Positions 34,736 through 46,770 of a stretch of 64,000 bases of DNA are shown one piece after another. Position 1 is the stretch's first letter. Each line of letters begins with the position of its first letter. Position numbers and translations under genes: made by a program. Below the pieces are notes generated by a model, which saw nothing but the letters and a program-made list of their open reading frames with translations, made no database searches and was not told where the DNA came from. Origin of the DNA: Rhizophagus clarus (taxonomy: Eukaryota > Glomeromycota > Glomeromycetes > Glomerales > Glomeraceae); NCBI GenBank assembly GCA_015698045.1, contig BLAL01000178.1, positions 806,001 through 870,000 of the forward strand. Direction: 5' to 3'.

Positions 34736-36756
34736 CAATCTCTTCCCGCTGATCACTCAGCCCAAAATTTTTTGAAAGTTTTTGCGAACTTTCCTCTAAT
34801 AATAACCCACCTTTTTTCAAGGAAATGGACGCACAAATACTAAAAACTATTAAGGAAGCGACTGCAAACTCTTTTAGAAGAAGTCTTACTGACATTTTTC
34901 GAACTATTTTACCTTTATGTCCTCAGCTTTGCGAAGGCTTAACGGTGACCATGGCCGAAGCAGCTGAGCTTTTCGACAAAGTACCCCAGTATCAACTAGA
35001 CCCAGGCTTAGCAACAGTCAAGCCCAAAGCTTCCCAACAATAAGTGGTAGCTTCAACGGTCTTAGCTACTATGACTCACTGGTCTTCCTCTCTCCTTCTT
35101 GAACAGCTCGTTTTCCCCACCTATGACAAGATTGCACGTGAGGTGGACGAAATACTTGCGGCATAAACATTAAGGCACCAATCAGATATTGACATACTGA
35201 CAGACCAGTTGACTAATACAGGCACAGCGCAAACGCCTGAAGATCATGCAGATTTACCGGATTTGGACATGGAAATGGATCCTTCGCACCAATCAACATC
35301 TTCGACGGCTGATCCACCTCCTTCTTCCTCCGAAACAAGTACTAACTCCTGGAAACTGGTTTTGACTAAGAATCAGAAAAAAAAGCTGAAGAAACAAGAG
35401 AAGCGTGCGGAAAAAGCTAAATTCCTACAGGAAGCTGCCTCACTCAACTCTTCGACTGCATCACCTGATTCTACCCTTGATAGTCAAAAGCCCATACTCT
35501 CACAACTCCTGCCTCAGCCATCTGCCTCCGCCAAGCGTAGCAATAAAAGTGATGATAAGATCGCTTCACTTACAACGAAGAAACGCAAAAATGAGAGTAG
35601 TACAGGAGACAACAACCTTATTATCACTGGTTACCAACCTGAGGAGAATGACAAGAACCTCACCCTGGACCTAGTGGTTTATGATATCCCAGCCAAATGG
35701 ACAAATTATCAGCTCCTCAGCGAACTTAATAAATGGGGAAAAGTGGTGTCTATCAGCACGCGAGTGCAAAAGAAATACCAAACAGCAAGGGACAGACTCA
35801 CACCCAATCATAATTGTCTTAAGACATATAATAATGGTGACTGGACGGTTTCCCTCAGCTCTCTTCCTGTACGATGGTTCCCGGCAGCTTGGTCTCTTTC
35901 AGAATGAAAGCAATGTGAAAAATTCCAGGCGGCAATCACAAATATCCCTGAAGATATGACGATGGAGTCACTATTTCCTGAAGGCACTTCAGGCTCCTTC
36001 ATTAACGAAAGCAATCTCCAATCATTCAAAATAATTCAAGAGCAGGATGGTACTAGGACTCTCATTGGCTACTTCGCAACATGGGATGCGTTGTCCCGTA
36101 GGTTAGCCGAGAATCAAATGTGGAAGCAGTCAGATTTAGCTTGGTGCAAACATTCCACTCCATCCTTTCGTTCATCAAAACGACAGCCTAAGGCTACAGG
36201 CTCAGGCTCAAACTCCTCTTTCTACAAGAAGGCGGGCTCCTCTCCGGTGATTACTGGATCAAATCGCACACCTCTTAGGTCACGCAAGTCACGTAACAAT
36301 AACAATCATGAAAATAATACTAACTCGCTTAATCTCACGCAGTCTCAGAAACCCTCTAGACGTTCAACTTCTTCTAACACGAACAAGGGACCACGTAAGT
36401 CTGGCAATGAGCACCTGGATAATCTTAACAAGGTGAAAATCAAGCACTTGCTGAAACAGCTCATTAGTTTATGTTGCTAGCATACTAGAAACAGAAAGTT
36501 AGTCATAGATGGGATGGTTATTCCTAGCTGATTAGTTGTTTTAGAGTAGTTTATTTTCTCCAATATTCCTTTTTTCTTTTTCGTTCCCTTTATTCCCTTA
36601 TACTAGTAGTTAATGTTCCAGGCGGATGGTAAGACAGGTTCTTTGTGGCTTGAAGCAACGTTAATTGTATTCTAGTGGTATGTTAATGTACCCTCATTTT
36701 ACATAATAAAACAGAGTGCGGCTCCAATGCCTTTAAATTTAAAAAAAAAAAAAAAA
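34736..36756 (+). mobile_element. ORF1-like retroposon, copy A (complete, 2,021 bp)
   Basis: Perfect 16-bp direct repeats, CAAATATAAAATCAGT, at 34720-34735 and 36757-36772 bracket the element, which ends in 16 A (36741-36756). An AATAAA signal lies in the last 50 bp. Its base composition is near-balanced and sharply different from the AT-rich surroundings, so both edges are visible by eye. It is a full-length, target-primed type insertion, but it encodes only an ORF1-like protein and no reverse transcriptase or endonuclease. Confidence 0.92.
34825..36480 (+). pseudogene. ORF1-like protein of copy A, three in-frame stops
   Basis: One frame runs 551 codons from the ATG at 34825 to a TAG at 36478-36480. 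Three premature stops interrupt it: TAA at 35041-35043, TAA at 35164-35166 and TGA at 35905-35907. There are no frameshifts. In order it shows a helical N-terminus (FRRSLTDIFRTILPLCPQLC), an acidic/Ser-rich linker, a Lys-rich helix (KNQKKKLKKQEKRAEKAK) and an RRM-like core (LTLDLVVYDIPAKWTNYQ, WGKVVSISTRVQKKYQ). A second conserved block (RTLIGYFATWDALSRRLAEN) and a basic Ser/Asn-rich tail follow. This layout matches LINE ORF1-type nucleic-acid-binding proteins; that is inference. All three stops fit one-step changes from CAA, CAA and CGA. Confidence 0.85.
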
Positions 36757-36772
36757 CAAATATAAAATCAGT

Positions 36773-39700
36773 TTTTTTTTTTTCTGCAGCGCATTTATAG
36801 ATTTATTAAAATTTTTGTAAATTACATGAAAAATATAATTAATTAATTCTAATATGATTAATCTATAAACCATCCGTCATTTCAAAAAAATCCCATATAT
36901 ACACTGTCAGTTGTCAATTCTTCTACACAAGTAAGCATGTATGAAATGAGTTATCTTAGATATTACATCCTTGTGATCATAAGAGGAAAGTCAAAAGACC
37001 TGTTACGCTACTTTTTACAATTTTTTTGATTTTGATTTCCATGATATTAAACTGCCTTTTTTTATCCATTTTAATATGACCTGTATATCTGCTTAAACTT
37101 ATTTTTAATTTTTCCAATAAAATATAAAATCAGTAAAATAATAATTTATATTTACTGAATAATATATATTAATTTTTTTAATTTAAAAAAAAAATTTTTA
37201 TTTTTAATAAAATTTAAAAATTATAAAAGATTTGAATATCTAGTTAAGATTTAAATATCTAGCTAATGAGATTTGAATATTTAGTTGAAATTCAAATATT
37301 TGATAAAATTTAAATTATATTTGAATTTATATTTTAAAAACTTTTAAATATTTAAATTTTATTACAACTTTCAAATAAAAGCTTTAACTAAAATTTCAAA
37401 TTTTATTAAAATAAGTTATATCTTGTATAGTTAAAATTTTATCAAAATAGGATATTTTAATCAATATTATATTTAGAAAAAATATTTTACATCATTTTTT
37501 AATAACTTTAATTAAAAATATTATGAAACTATTATTTTAATCAAAAAAAAAAAAAAATAGGTTGCAATAGTTTTTTAATTATTTTAATAAAAATATTATT
37601 TATTTTTACATAATAAACACATATGATGTTTAATGCCTTTAAACTTAAAAAATATATATATAAAAATAGGAAGCTTACACATATTATGTAATTATTAAAG
37701 AGGGGGAGGGGGATAGTTAAAATCTTACGTTATATTAATTATATAATTTATAAATACTATAATCTGATTGATTATTAAATCTAATAGGAGGAAGGGAGTA
37801 AGGGTTTATAACAAAATGGATATTACATGATATGTATAATTCCTCATATTTTTAAATTGCTTTAATAAAAAATATTGCAAAATATTTTTTAGCATTATTT
37901 TAATTAAAAAAATATTTTGCAATATTTTTTTTTAAGTCAATTTCTATTTATATATTAAATATACAATTACTAATCATATAATTTGTTAAAAAACTTTTGA
38001 TTAACTAATTTTATGAAAAATTTTTATATCATGATCAATTTTTTTTTAAAAAAAATAATAGTTTTTCTTTATTAATTATATATTTACTTAAATTTTCTTA
38101 TAAAAAACATAACTAATATAATATTTTATTTTAAAATTGGATTTTTAGCTTTAAATAAAAAAAGAAATAAAAATAAATAATAAAAATAAGGAAAATAAAT
38201 ATAAAATAAAAAAAATAAAAAATGAAAAAGAAATAACTAAATTACAATATATATATATTATAATCTAGTTGTATTAAATTATTACCTAGTTATGAGTAAA
38301 TTGTTACCTACTTACTTGTTTTTATGTTCTATAGTTTTTTTATTGCTTTATTGCTATCCATTTATTTTTATTACTCTGTAGCTTTTTTATTGCTTTATAG
38401 ATATTTACTTGATTTTATTGCTTTATCTTTTTTTTTATTGCCTTTTAGTTATTTGTTTGTTTTTATTGCCCTGTGGCTTTTTTATCTGGGTTGACATTGA
38501 TTGCATATAATTATATTGTGATCAGGTAGCACAGTAAATTTGTGGATCAGATTTTGGTCAAAAGAAGACATTGAGAACTTTCCAATGATATTAAGATCGC
38601 ATGGATTAGATGCCTGATTACTAAGTTATTGCATCTCAAATTTTAGAAAAAAATATGGAATAGTGTTGACCAAAATTAAGTGAAATTTTCTGTGCCTTAC
38701 TGCGTCATAGTCACATGTTTCAATTTCTTACCAGTTTCAGACACTTTTCTGTCATTATTTCACAACTTTTTTGTAACTTTCAAAAGTCTTGTTTGGTGGT
38801 CAGTTGGTTAGAGGATCAGAGATGTGATAAGTATTATTATAGCCAGTCCATTTGATTGTCAGAAGTGCACCATTTTGCAACCTAACTATTGCACTAGTAT
38901 ATGTATGCTGATTTTGCACACTTTTGAGATCTGATCACAGTTTAATTTAGGTTGAAACAATAAGTATGCTATTTTTTAAGCATCTCTAGTGACCTTAAAG
39001 AAATTTTTTTTGAAAACGCTTCTAGGGACAGCTTCAATATTCATTTTTACATTCTTAAGTTTTTTTTATTCTATTCTTCTATCTCTGTTCTTACTGTTCT
39101 TAGTGTCTTTAGTAAAAAGTAACGTTCTAGAAAAAATTTGAAACTTTCCTATGCTATATATATATGATATATACTGGTACAAGTATGAGTAAAAAATAAA
39201 AGTTAAAAGATTTAATTTTTTCTAAGAATGTTAAAAATACTAGGAACACCTATCTAAAAGTCTTCCTAGAATTCTAAAAATGCCAAAAAGCCTACTTTTA
39301 ACATTCTTGGAGTGTCCTTCCCACATTTTTTCTAGGAACAACTTTCTAGGGATAACTTTCTAAGGCCAGCTCTCTATTGTATAGAACATTTTCATTTTAT
39401 CGAAAGCCTGTTTTAATGCTTCTAATGTCTGCCTATTTTGAAACATCTTATCCAATTTCTTCTGCTGATAATATGCTTTCAAATGGCACTTATTTACATA
39501 CAAATTACAATATCTATATTTTGATGCTGTCAGTTTTACACATCCATCTTATTTGCACAGATATTGCTAGCGTCTTTTCCAGTGAATATAACACCCTTCT
39601 GATCGATCAGATCTATTTCTACAAATCTCTCCTTCATCAGAAAGATACTGGCAAATGTATTTACTGCTCATTGATATTATTCTTAGATAATACTTTGATA

Positions 39701-41204
39701 GGACCCCAAACATCTCTCATTTAAGTCAGATATGATGTATAGTAAAATTTTCAATTTAGAATATCTTGATCAATATTAATGCTATCAATATAAAATTTAT
39801 ACCATTAGATTCATCTCATTATAATGAATCTAATAATATAAATTTCATTAAAATCCAATTAATAGATTTTTTAAATACAGGGGGTATATGGAATAAGAAA
39901 TTTTCAAAAATACCTCTAAAATAAGCAACTTTTTAAAAATTTTATATGATCAATAAGCAAACTCAACCCCTGACCTATTTATATATAGTTTGGGGTCCTA
40001 CTTTGATATCTATAATAATTATTTATTTTTATTTTAGGAGTAGAGTATTCTTTATATTTAATTTTTATTATGAAAAATGTCCATTAATTTATAATTCTGA
40101 ATACCTGAATTTATTTATTAGCTCATACATAAGGTGCAGATAAACATAATCAGCTAAATAAATTATTACATCTTGTACTAAAAATAGCTTCTATATTACA
40201 TTAACACGTATTTAACTATCAGTTATATAAATTAAATCATATTTTGAGAACTTATTATATTTCTTTCAAAGTTTCTAAACTGCTTATGAGTTTTAATAGC
40301 TAAAAAACAAGAGAAGTAATATTAATTATTAGAAGTTTAAAAAAATTTATTTTCAATATTTTTATAGGTTTTTTTTATTATTAATAAATATATTTAGAAT
40401 TTCTGACTGAATACAATATATGCAAGCTTGTAATTCTGCACTAGAAATATTTAGAAGAATAAATGACAGATATATGCTTCGTAATATATCCAAGCCACTA
40501 GGAGTTCTTTCTATTCATGCTGAACTACAAACAAACAGAAAACATTGCTTTAATCCCATATTATTATGTTATTACTAAAAAAGAAAATATTTCAACTTCT
40601 CCATGGGTTCCTTTACTTTCCAGTTATTGTGTAATTAGAAAGATTAGTAGTCTATATATATATTTATTAGAAATTCAAAGTAATAATGAAGAACACCTTA
40701 TATATAGTTAAAAAATTTATGTTTCTTTAATCTTTTATTATTTTATTAATTATTATATGAAGTTATTTTTGATTTCTTATCTTTTTATTAATTATTATTC
40801 TTAATGATTTAATTTAAAATTTGATCTTTTTTGATCTATTTTTTTCATTAGTTAATTGTTAATTTTTACAGAATTAAGTTTTAAGTAAAATTAATTATAA
40901 GAATATAATATAATAAATTATATAATCAATTAAAAATCTAAAATAAAAAATTTGCATTATTTATATAAATTTATGAATTATTATATAATAATATAAATAA
41001 ATAATATAAATTAAAGTGTTTTTATTGCATTTTTTATTTTATAAAAAAAAAAATAATAAAACTATATAACTAATAATTTTTATTATTGAATTGATAAATG
41101 TTAAAATTATTTTAAAAATCCATAAATATAATATTAATTAATTCTTTAAATTGCAAAATATCTAAAATATTATAATTTATAATATATAAAAAAAAGAGTA
41201 AATT
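36773..41204. other. Gene-free AT-rich DNA
   Basis: No supported gene. 38460-39375 has more balanced composition and looks like old dispersed repeat; the phrase TTCTAGGAACAACTTTC recurs at 39330-39370. Frames at 39377-39724 (115 codons) and 40517-40711 are open but lack homology I recognise or splice context, and could be transposon remnants. Confidence 0.5.
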
Positions 41205-41206
41205 TA

Positions 41207-41350
41207 TTTACCACATCTTGCGTTATAACGCATCCTTTCTTTTTTGTAAATTATTTATATCAATCATTAGTTTATACATTGCACTCCTTTTAAAATGGCA
41301 AATAATAAATATAAAAATATATATAAATTTGTAACGCAGGATGCGATAAA
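41207..41350. mobile_element. 144-bp MITE with TA target duplication
   Basis: The left end TTTACCACATCTTGCGTTAT and the reversed right end TTTATCGCATCCTGCGTTAC match at most positions. TA flanks at 41205-41206 and 41351-41352. It is older than the 29788 element, as the ends differ more. Confidence 0.65.
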
Positions 41351-41670
41351 TATATTATTTCTAAAAAAAATTATATTTTTTAAATAATATTACTAACTAT
41401 TTTTTAATTAAAAATATAATTTATTATCTGATTAAATAAACTTAATTTTTTATGCTTTAATAAAATTATTTAATAATAAGATTAAAATTACTAATATTTA
41501 TAAATATAAGATTAATTTTAATTTAAGATGATTTAATTACTAAAGTAATTTAATTTAATAATTTTTATTTAAAAAAATTTTAAATAATATTTTACAAATT
41601 ATTTGTTTATTATAGTATTTTTTTTTTTTTTTTACTTTTAATATTTTAAATTTTAAGATTTATTTATTTA

Positions 41671-41800
41671 TTTTTTTTTTTTTTTTGGTATTAAAGCCAT
41701 ATATTCATTTATTAAGTAAAGAAAAAATTACAAAGTAATCACTTCTAATTACATATGAGTACTTCCAGTCAAAAAACCAGTCTGATTATCCATTATCCTT
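41671..41800 (-). mobile_element. 5'-truncated retroposon 3' end (fragment D)
   Basis: The T run at 41671-41686 is a poly(A) tail on minus. It is preceded by AATAAATGAATATATGGC, including an AATAAA signal, and then about 110 bp of more mixed sequence. It stops at about 41800, as expected of a 5'-truncated LINE-type copy. Target duplications are not clear. Confidence 0.5.
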
Positions 41801-43139
41801 AAAAACCAATAAATTAAAATTAAAATTGATAATATAAATAATTATCTGATAAAAATAAAATAAAACTACTAATTATAAAACTATATCAAAAAAATCTATA
41901 AATATAAATATTAACAATAAAACTAATATAAAAATAAAAATAAAATTAAAATTAAAATTAGATACTTTTAAAGAATAATAGAAAAACTCTTTCTGGTTGA
42001 TCTGTAAACCAAATTTTCATGGAAAGAAAAAATTTTTTATTTTATTTATAAGATGTTTATTTCATTAAGAATATCTGCAAATAAACAACAGAAATGGACT
42101 TCTCAATCCAAGAAACCTTATACAGAAACCTAAAGTGATTTTTCAAACATCATAAAGAATAACTTAATAAAAACATAAAATTAATAGTTTGTACGTGGTA
42201 TAATGTTAAACTACAAGGACTTTTTCAATCAAGCAGAAATAGATAATAAGTTACTGAATCTGTTCCTTAACAAGAATAGAAATGTTATGCAACTAGTAGA
42301 GATGTTACAACTTAATAACCTTTCCCTAAAGTCCTATCTACTTCTTTCTTTCATAATGACTGTTATCAATCATTTTATTAAAAATTCTTGCTACCATAAC
42401 TGGGAAATTTGCACAGCAAATTTGAAAATTCAGCCCCTTGTGCAATAGTAACAAACTACTCCCAATATAGCAATTTCTCAACTTTTACAATACCAATCAG
42501 ATTTGATAAATCTTAATAACTCCATAGGTGATACAAGTGATAAGATACCCAGTACCTCACATCATTTCTTCTTAATCACACCATCTGCTACGCCTTTATC
42601 CAGAGCTTAGAAAAAATCTGCTAGAAAGAAGCTGAAGAAACTTCAACAACAATAGCAAACATCAAATGACAATCTCTTTATGGTTCTTAGCAGTTTGTCA
42701 CTTGAGTAGCTACCCTTCAAATTAAAAGTAGTTACTTTTAGCAATGTTTCTTCTCAACAAACAACTTCTTCAAATAGTAGTGACAAATTTAAACCTTTAG
42801 AGAAGCCAACAAATATTTAAGATAAAAAGAGAAAACAGGAATATTTAGTAAACAATTTTAGAAATTCCAACCTTATTCTTACTAGTTATAGTTTTGCAAG
42901 AGAAGAACAGGCACAGTTGTAGGGTTCCACAAAAAATTCAATCTGATTAGATCTGATCCGGATCTGATCTGGTCGGATCCGGATCAGATTATAGTATTAT
43001 AATCTGTGGATCGGATTCAGATTCCAAATTTGAATCTGAAGTTCAGATTCGGATTTGAAATTGTATAATCCGAATCTGTTGAATTGAATCTGGATCAGAT
43101 CCACTAGATCCAGATCGGATCATAAGATCCGTTAATCCA

Positions 43140-43425
43140 GGCATTTTTGTTTATAAAATTGCAAAAGAAAACGCTGAAACAGATAATTCTGGCGTTTTAT
43201 ATATATGAAGTTGCAAAAAAAATGCCAGAACAGATGATTCCAGCATTTTTTACATATCAAGTTGCAAAAAACAAACATCAGAACAAGCGATTCTGCGTTT
43301 TTATTTATAAAATTTCAAAAAAAACGTCAGAACAGAACCACGACCTATTAAACACGCCAAAACACCAGTCTTTTACATTACTTTATGAAAAAAAATGCTG
43401 AAATTGGCATTTTTTTTTGAATAAT
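43140..43425. repeat. Hairpin satellite inside the hAT-like element
   Basis: About four units of ~60 bp of the form AATGCCAGAACAGATGATTC, with the inverted CCAGCATTTTTT following, then an AAGTTGCAAAA spacer. It is the same satellite type as 26880-27270. Confidence 0.7.
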
Positions 43426-43429
43426 ACCG

Positions 43430-45200
43430 TTTATTAATGGAAAAAACGTTAAATTGTTTTTTAAATAAACGATTTAGAAAAAATGTTAAATCATTTTGTT
43501 TTATTAAACGATTTAGGAAAAACTCGTTAAAATCATTTTTTATTTATTAAAACGATTTTTAAAAGAAACGTTGAAATTGTTTTTTTTATTAAAACGATTT
43601 TAAAAAAAAAGTAAAATCATTTTTTTTTTGTTAAACGATTTTAAAAAGCGTAAAATCATTTTTTTTATTAAAATGATTTTAAAAAAATAGTTAAAAATCA
43701 TTTTTTTATTAAACAATTTTTTTAAAAAAAAGTTAAAATTGTTTTTTATTAAACGATTTTTAAAAAACCATTAAAATCATTCTTTCATTAAAACGTTTTA
43801 AATAAAAACATAAATCATTTTTTTTTATTAAACGATTTTAAAAAAACGTAAAATCATTTTTTATTAAAACGATTTTTTTAAAAAATACGTACTTTCATTA
43901 AAATGATTTTGAAAAAAAATGATTTTACTTTTTTTTTAAAATCGGTTTAATAAAAAATTGTTAAAATCGTTTTTTTATTAAAACAATTTTAAAAAGAACC
44001 GTTAAAATCGTTCTTTCATTAAAACGATTTTGAAAAAAAACGTAAAATTATTTTTTTTTTATTAAACGATTTTAAAAGAGCGTAAAATCATTTTTTTATT
44101 AAACCGATTTTAAAAAAAAAGTAAAATCGTTTTTTTTTGGTAAACGATTTTAAAAAGCGTAAAATTGTTTTTTTTTATTAAAACGATTTTAAAAAAAACG
44201 TTAAAAATCGTTTTTTTATTAAACAATTTTTTTTAAAAGTTAAAATTGTTTTTTATTAAACGATTTTTTTTAAAAAAAAATGTTAAAAACCGTTTTTTTA
44301 CTAAAACGATTTTTTTACAAAAATGTAAATTATTTTTTTTATTTAAAACGATTTTAAAAAACGTAAAATCGGTTTTTTTTTATTAAACGATTTTAAAAAA
44401 CTGTTAAAATCATTCTTTCATTAAAATGATTTAAATAAAAATGTAAATCATTTTTTTTTATTAAACGATTCTAAAAAAACCGTTAAAATCATTTTTTATT
44501 AAAACGATTTTGAAAAGAACTGTTAAAGTCGTTCTTTCATTAAAATGATTTTAAAAAAAACGTAAAATTGTTTTTTTTATTAAACGATTTTAAAAAAACG
44601 ATTTTAAAAAAAACTGTTAAAAATTGTTTTTTTATTAAAACGATTTTAAAAAAACTGTTAAAAATTGTTTTTTTATTAAAATAATTTTAAAAAAAACTGT
44701 TAAAAATCATTTTTTTATTAAAACGATTTTAAAAAGAACTGTTAAAGTCATTCTTTCATTAAAACGATTTTAAAAAAAACCATAAAATCATTTTTTTTTA
44801 TTAAATGATTTTAAAAAAGTGTAAAATTGTTTTTTTATTAAAAAAAACTGTTAAAAATCATTTTTTATTAAAACGATTTTAAAAAAAACTATTAAAAATC
44901 ATTTTTTATTAAAACGATTTTAAAAAAAACTATTAAAAATTGTTTTTTATTAAAACAATTTTAAAAAGAACTGTTAAAAATCGTTTTTTTATTAAAACAA
45001 TTTTAAAAAGAACCTTTAAAAATCATTTTTTATTAAAACGATTTTAAAAATATCGTTAAAAATCATTTTTTTATTAAAACGATTTTTAAAAAATACGTTA
45101 AAAATCGTTTTTTCATTAAAATGATTTTTTAAAAAAAATGTAGAATCGTTTTTTATTAACTGTTAACGATTTTAAAAAAGCGTAAAATCATTTTTTTTTA
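43430..45200. repeat. Self-complementary 40-bp satellite, ~1.77 kb
   Basis: More than forty copies of a 37-42-bp unit alternate AAACGATTTTAAAAAAACG and TTAAAATCGTTTTTTTATT, so every unit is a near-perfect inverted repeat of the next half-unit. Variation is mostly C-to-T or G-to-A in the CG of ACGATTTT, which often reads ATGATTTT or AAATCATT, and in homopolymer length. Confidence 0.85.
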
Positions 45201-46544
45201 TTGTTATCTAAATCCAAATTTGGTCAGATTCAGATCAGATTCGGGTCAGATTCGGATCAAACTCAAATCAGATCTGGATTTTAAATTTAGGTCTGCAGAT
45301 CGGATTCGGATTTCAAATATATATCTGAATTACGAATCCAGATTTAAAATTGATAGATCTGGATCTGTCGGATTGGATTTAAATCTGGTAAAATCTGATT
45401 CAATCTGTGTGGAACCCTACACAGTTGCTGGACTTAATAGTCTATGACATACCAGCTAGATGGAATGGTTATACTTTTCTTGGAAATCTAAGTTTTTGGA
45501 GTAAAATAGTATTAATCAGCATTAGGATACACAAGGAATATCTTTCAGTAAGGGTTCAATTGATACCAAATCACGCGTACTTAAAAGTAGTCAATAGAGA
45601 CGAGTAGACTGTTAAACTAGAAGGAATTCTTATTAGATAGTTTTCTGCTTCGTAAAATCTTTTGAACGCAAGTAATGAGAAAAATTTCAAGTAGTCATAA
45701 TTGATATACTGGCCAATATAACTAAATCCTCTATTTTTCCTAACTGCACTTTCAGTAAATTCTTAATTAAGAGTGGAATGAAATTCTTTAAAATTATTAA
45801 AGAATCCTCAGGGTAGAAAAAGTTGATTAGATATTTTATAACATAGGATTAAACTTCAAAATATATAAGTATTTCGCAACTCTGGAATGATATTAGTCTT
45901 TCATGATGTCATTATTCCTACCTTAAATTTGGCTTCAAGAAATGTCTTTCAGTTAGTTTTAGCAATACTAGCAATAATCTTAGGCAATTTAAGTCCTCTC
46001 GTTAACAGGATACTAATCCTCAATTTTCAGATAACTGTAGATTTTATAACCAGAATAAAAAAGGTAAATTATTAGCTAACTCTAATTCGATCAACAAGAA
46101 AAACTCTTGCAACTGATTTGATCAGTCCAAATAGCCAGATGTAAATCATTTAATAGTAGGACTGAAGGCCCTTTTGGAACAATTTATGTGATTTTGTAGC
46201 ATAGATTTAACAATTTAGTGCATAGGATTATTATTGATTAATCACATTTTTATTTTTTTGTTTTTCCTTCTAGTATATTTTTTTTATTTTTCTTTTCTCT
46301 TATTCCTTTAAATCTATAAATAAGACTTCCTATTATCCCCATTGAAAATAGACTTTTTATAGTTAGTCATGATAAGTATTTGTCAATTGTGACTGCAGTA
46401 TTTTAAATAAGATGGTATATTATTATTATTATATTGTAATTTTTAGATTCAATCTTAATAAATTTATGCATTTGTTTTAACTAAAAAAAAAAAATTAAAA
46501 TTACAATTAAATAATATTCAATAACCAATCTGATGCCCTTTCTA

Positions 46545-46770
46545 CTATAAAAAGATAATTCCATATATATCTGTAGTATTTCTTGTAAGAAAAGCTTTAT
46601 CTGTAGTAGCACATACATACTCAAAAGCTATAGGTCCAGTTTAAATGTTTTGGTGTATTTCAAGATCAATGTTTATATCAGGAGAATTGCAACCACTAAC
46701 TACCTTGCATTCAGCTTTAACGTTAATTGAAAGTGGTAGCAAAACTGGAATGGGTATGTAAAGATTATCA
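46545..46770 (+). pseudogene. Short decayed coding remnant, unassigned
   Basis: One frame reads SVVFLVRKALSVVAHTYSKA, a stop, then FISGELQPLTTLHSALTLIE and ends GSKTGMGM before GTATGTAAAG, a possible donor. Mixed composition stands out locally. I cannot name a family; a transposon protein or duplicated host gene are both possible. Confidence 0.3.

Larger units (their letters stand above)
42920..45419. mobile_element. hAT-like element of exactly 2,500 bp in copy B
   Basis: Both ends carry the inverted repeat TAGGGTTCCACA, with partial matching further in. Perfect 8-bp direct repeats CACAGTTG flank it at 42912-42919 and 45420-45427, the size typical of hAT insertions. Subterminal zones (42925-43140 and 45205-45400) are filled with the word GATCTGATCCGGATCTGATC and variants. 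The interior is satellite DNA only; no transposase frame exists. It is therefore a non-autonomous element mobilised in trans. Confidence 0.92.
42053..46080 (+). pseudogene. Decayed ORF1-like protein of copy B
   Basis: The frame aligns with copies A and C but has many stops. Just before the hAT-like element it reads NLILTSYSFAREEQAQL. After the element it resumes LDLIVYDIPARWNGYTF and WSKIVLISIRIHKEYL. Skipping the element and one 8-bp duplication joins these in frame and gives the same order as copy C. Stops at 42608-42610 and 42653-42655 lie in the Lys/Gln-rich helix. Those at 45605-45607 and in the following 60 bp fall where the other copies have Trp. Confidence 0.75.
41985..46494 (+). mobile_element. 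ORF1-like retroposon, copy B (interrupted by hAT)
   Basis: The 5' end matches copy C (ACTCTTTCTGGTTGATCTGT, then AACCAAATTTTCATGGAAAG). The 3' end has AATAAA at 46457-46462 and a 12-A tail at 46483-46494. Without the nested element and one target-site copy (42920-45427) it is about 2.0 kb, like A and C. A diverged target duplication may exist (TTAAAATTAAAATTAGATA near 41950 against TTAAAATTACAATTAAATA after the tail), which would put the 5' edge near 41973. Confidence 0.8.

Noticed and set aside
38790..38840. tRNA-like A box (TGGTCAGTTGGTTAGAG)
   Set aside because: No B box, no foldable cloverleaf and no T run downstream were visible; chance or an old SINE scrap.
38980..39375. Possible TIR element with TTCTAGGAACAACTTTC repeats
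   Set aside because: The proposed ends match only loosely and no target duplication is present.
43430..45200. Regular short repeats reminiscent of a CRISPR array
   Set aside because: There are no unique spacers, the units are inverted repeats, and the genome is eukaryotic.
45220..45447. 75-codon frame with repeated Arg, Ser and Asp
   Set aside because: It is the translation of the subterminal GATCTGATCC words of the hAT-like element and crosses its edge.
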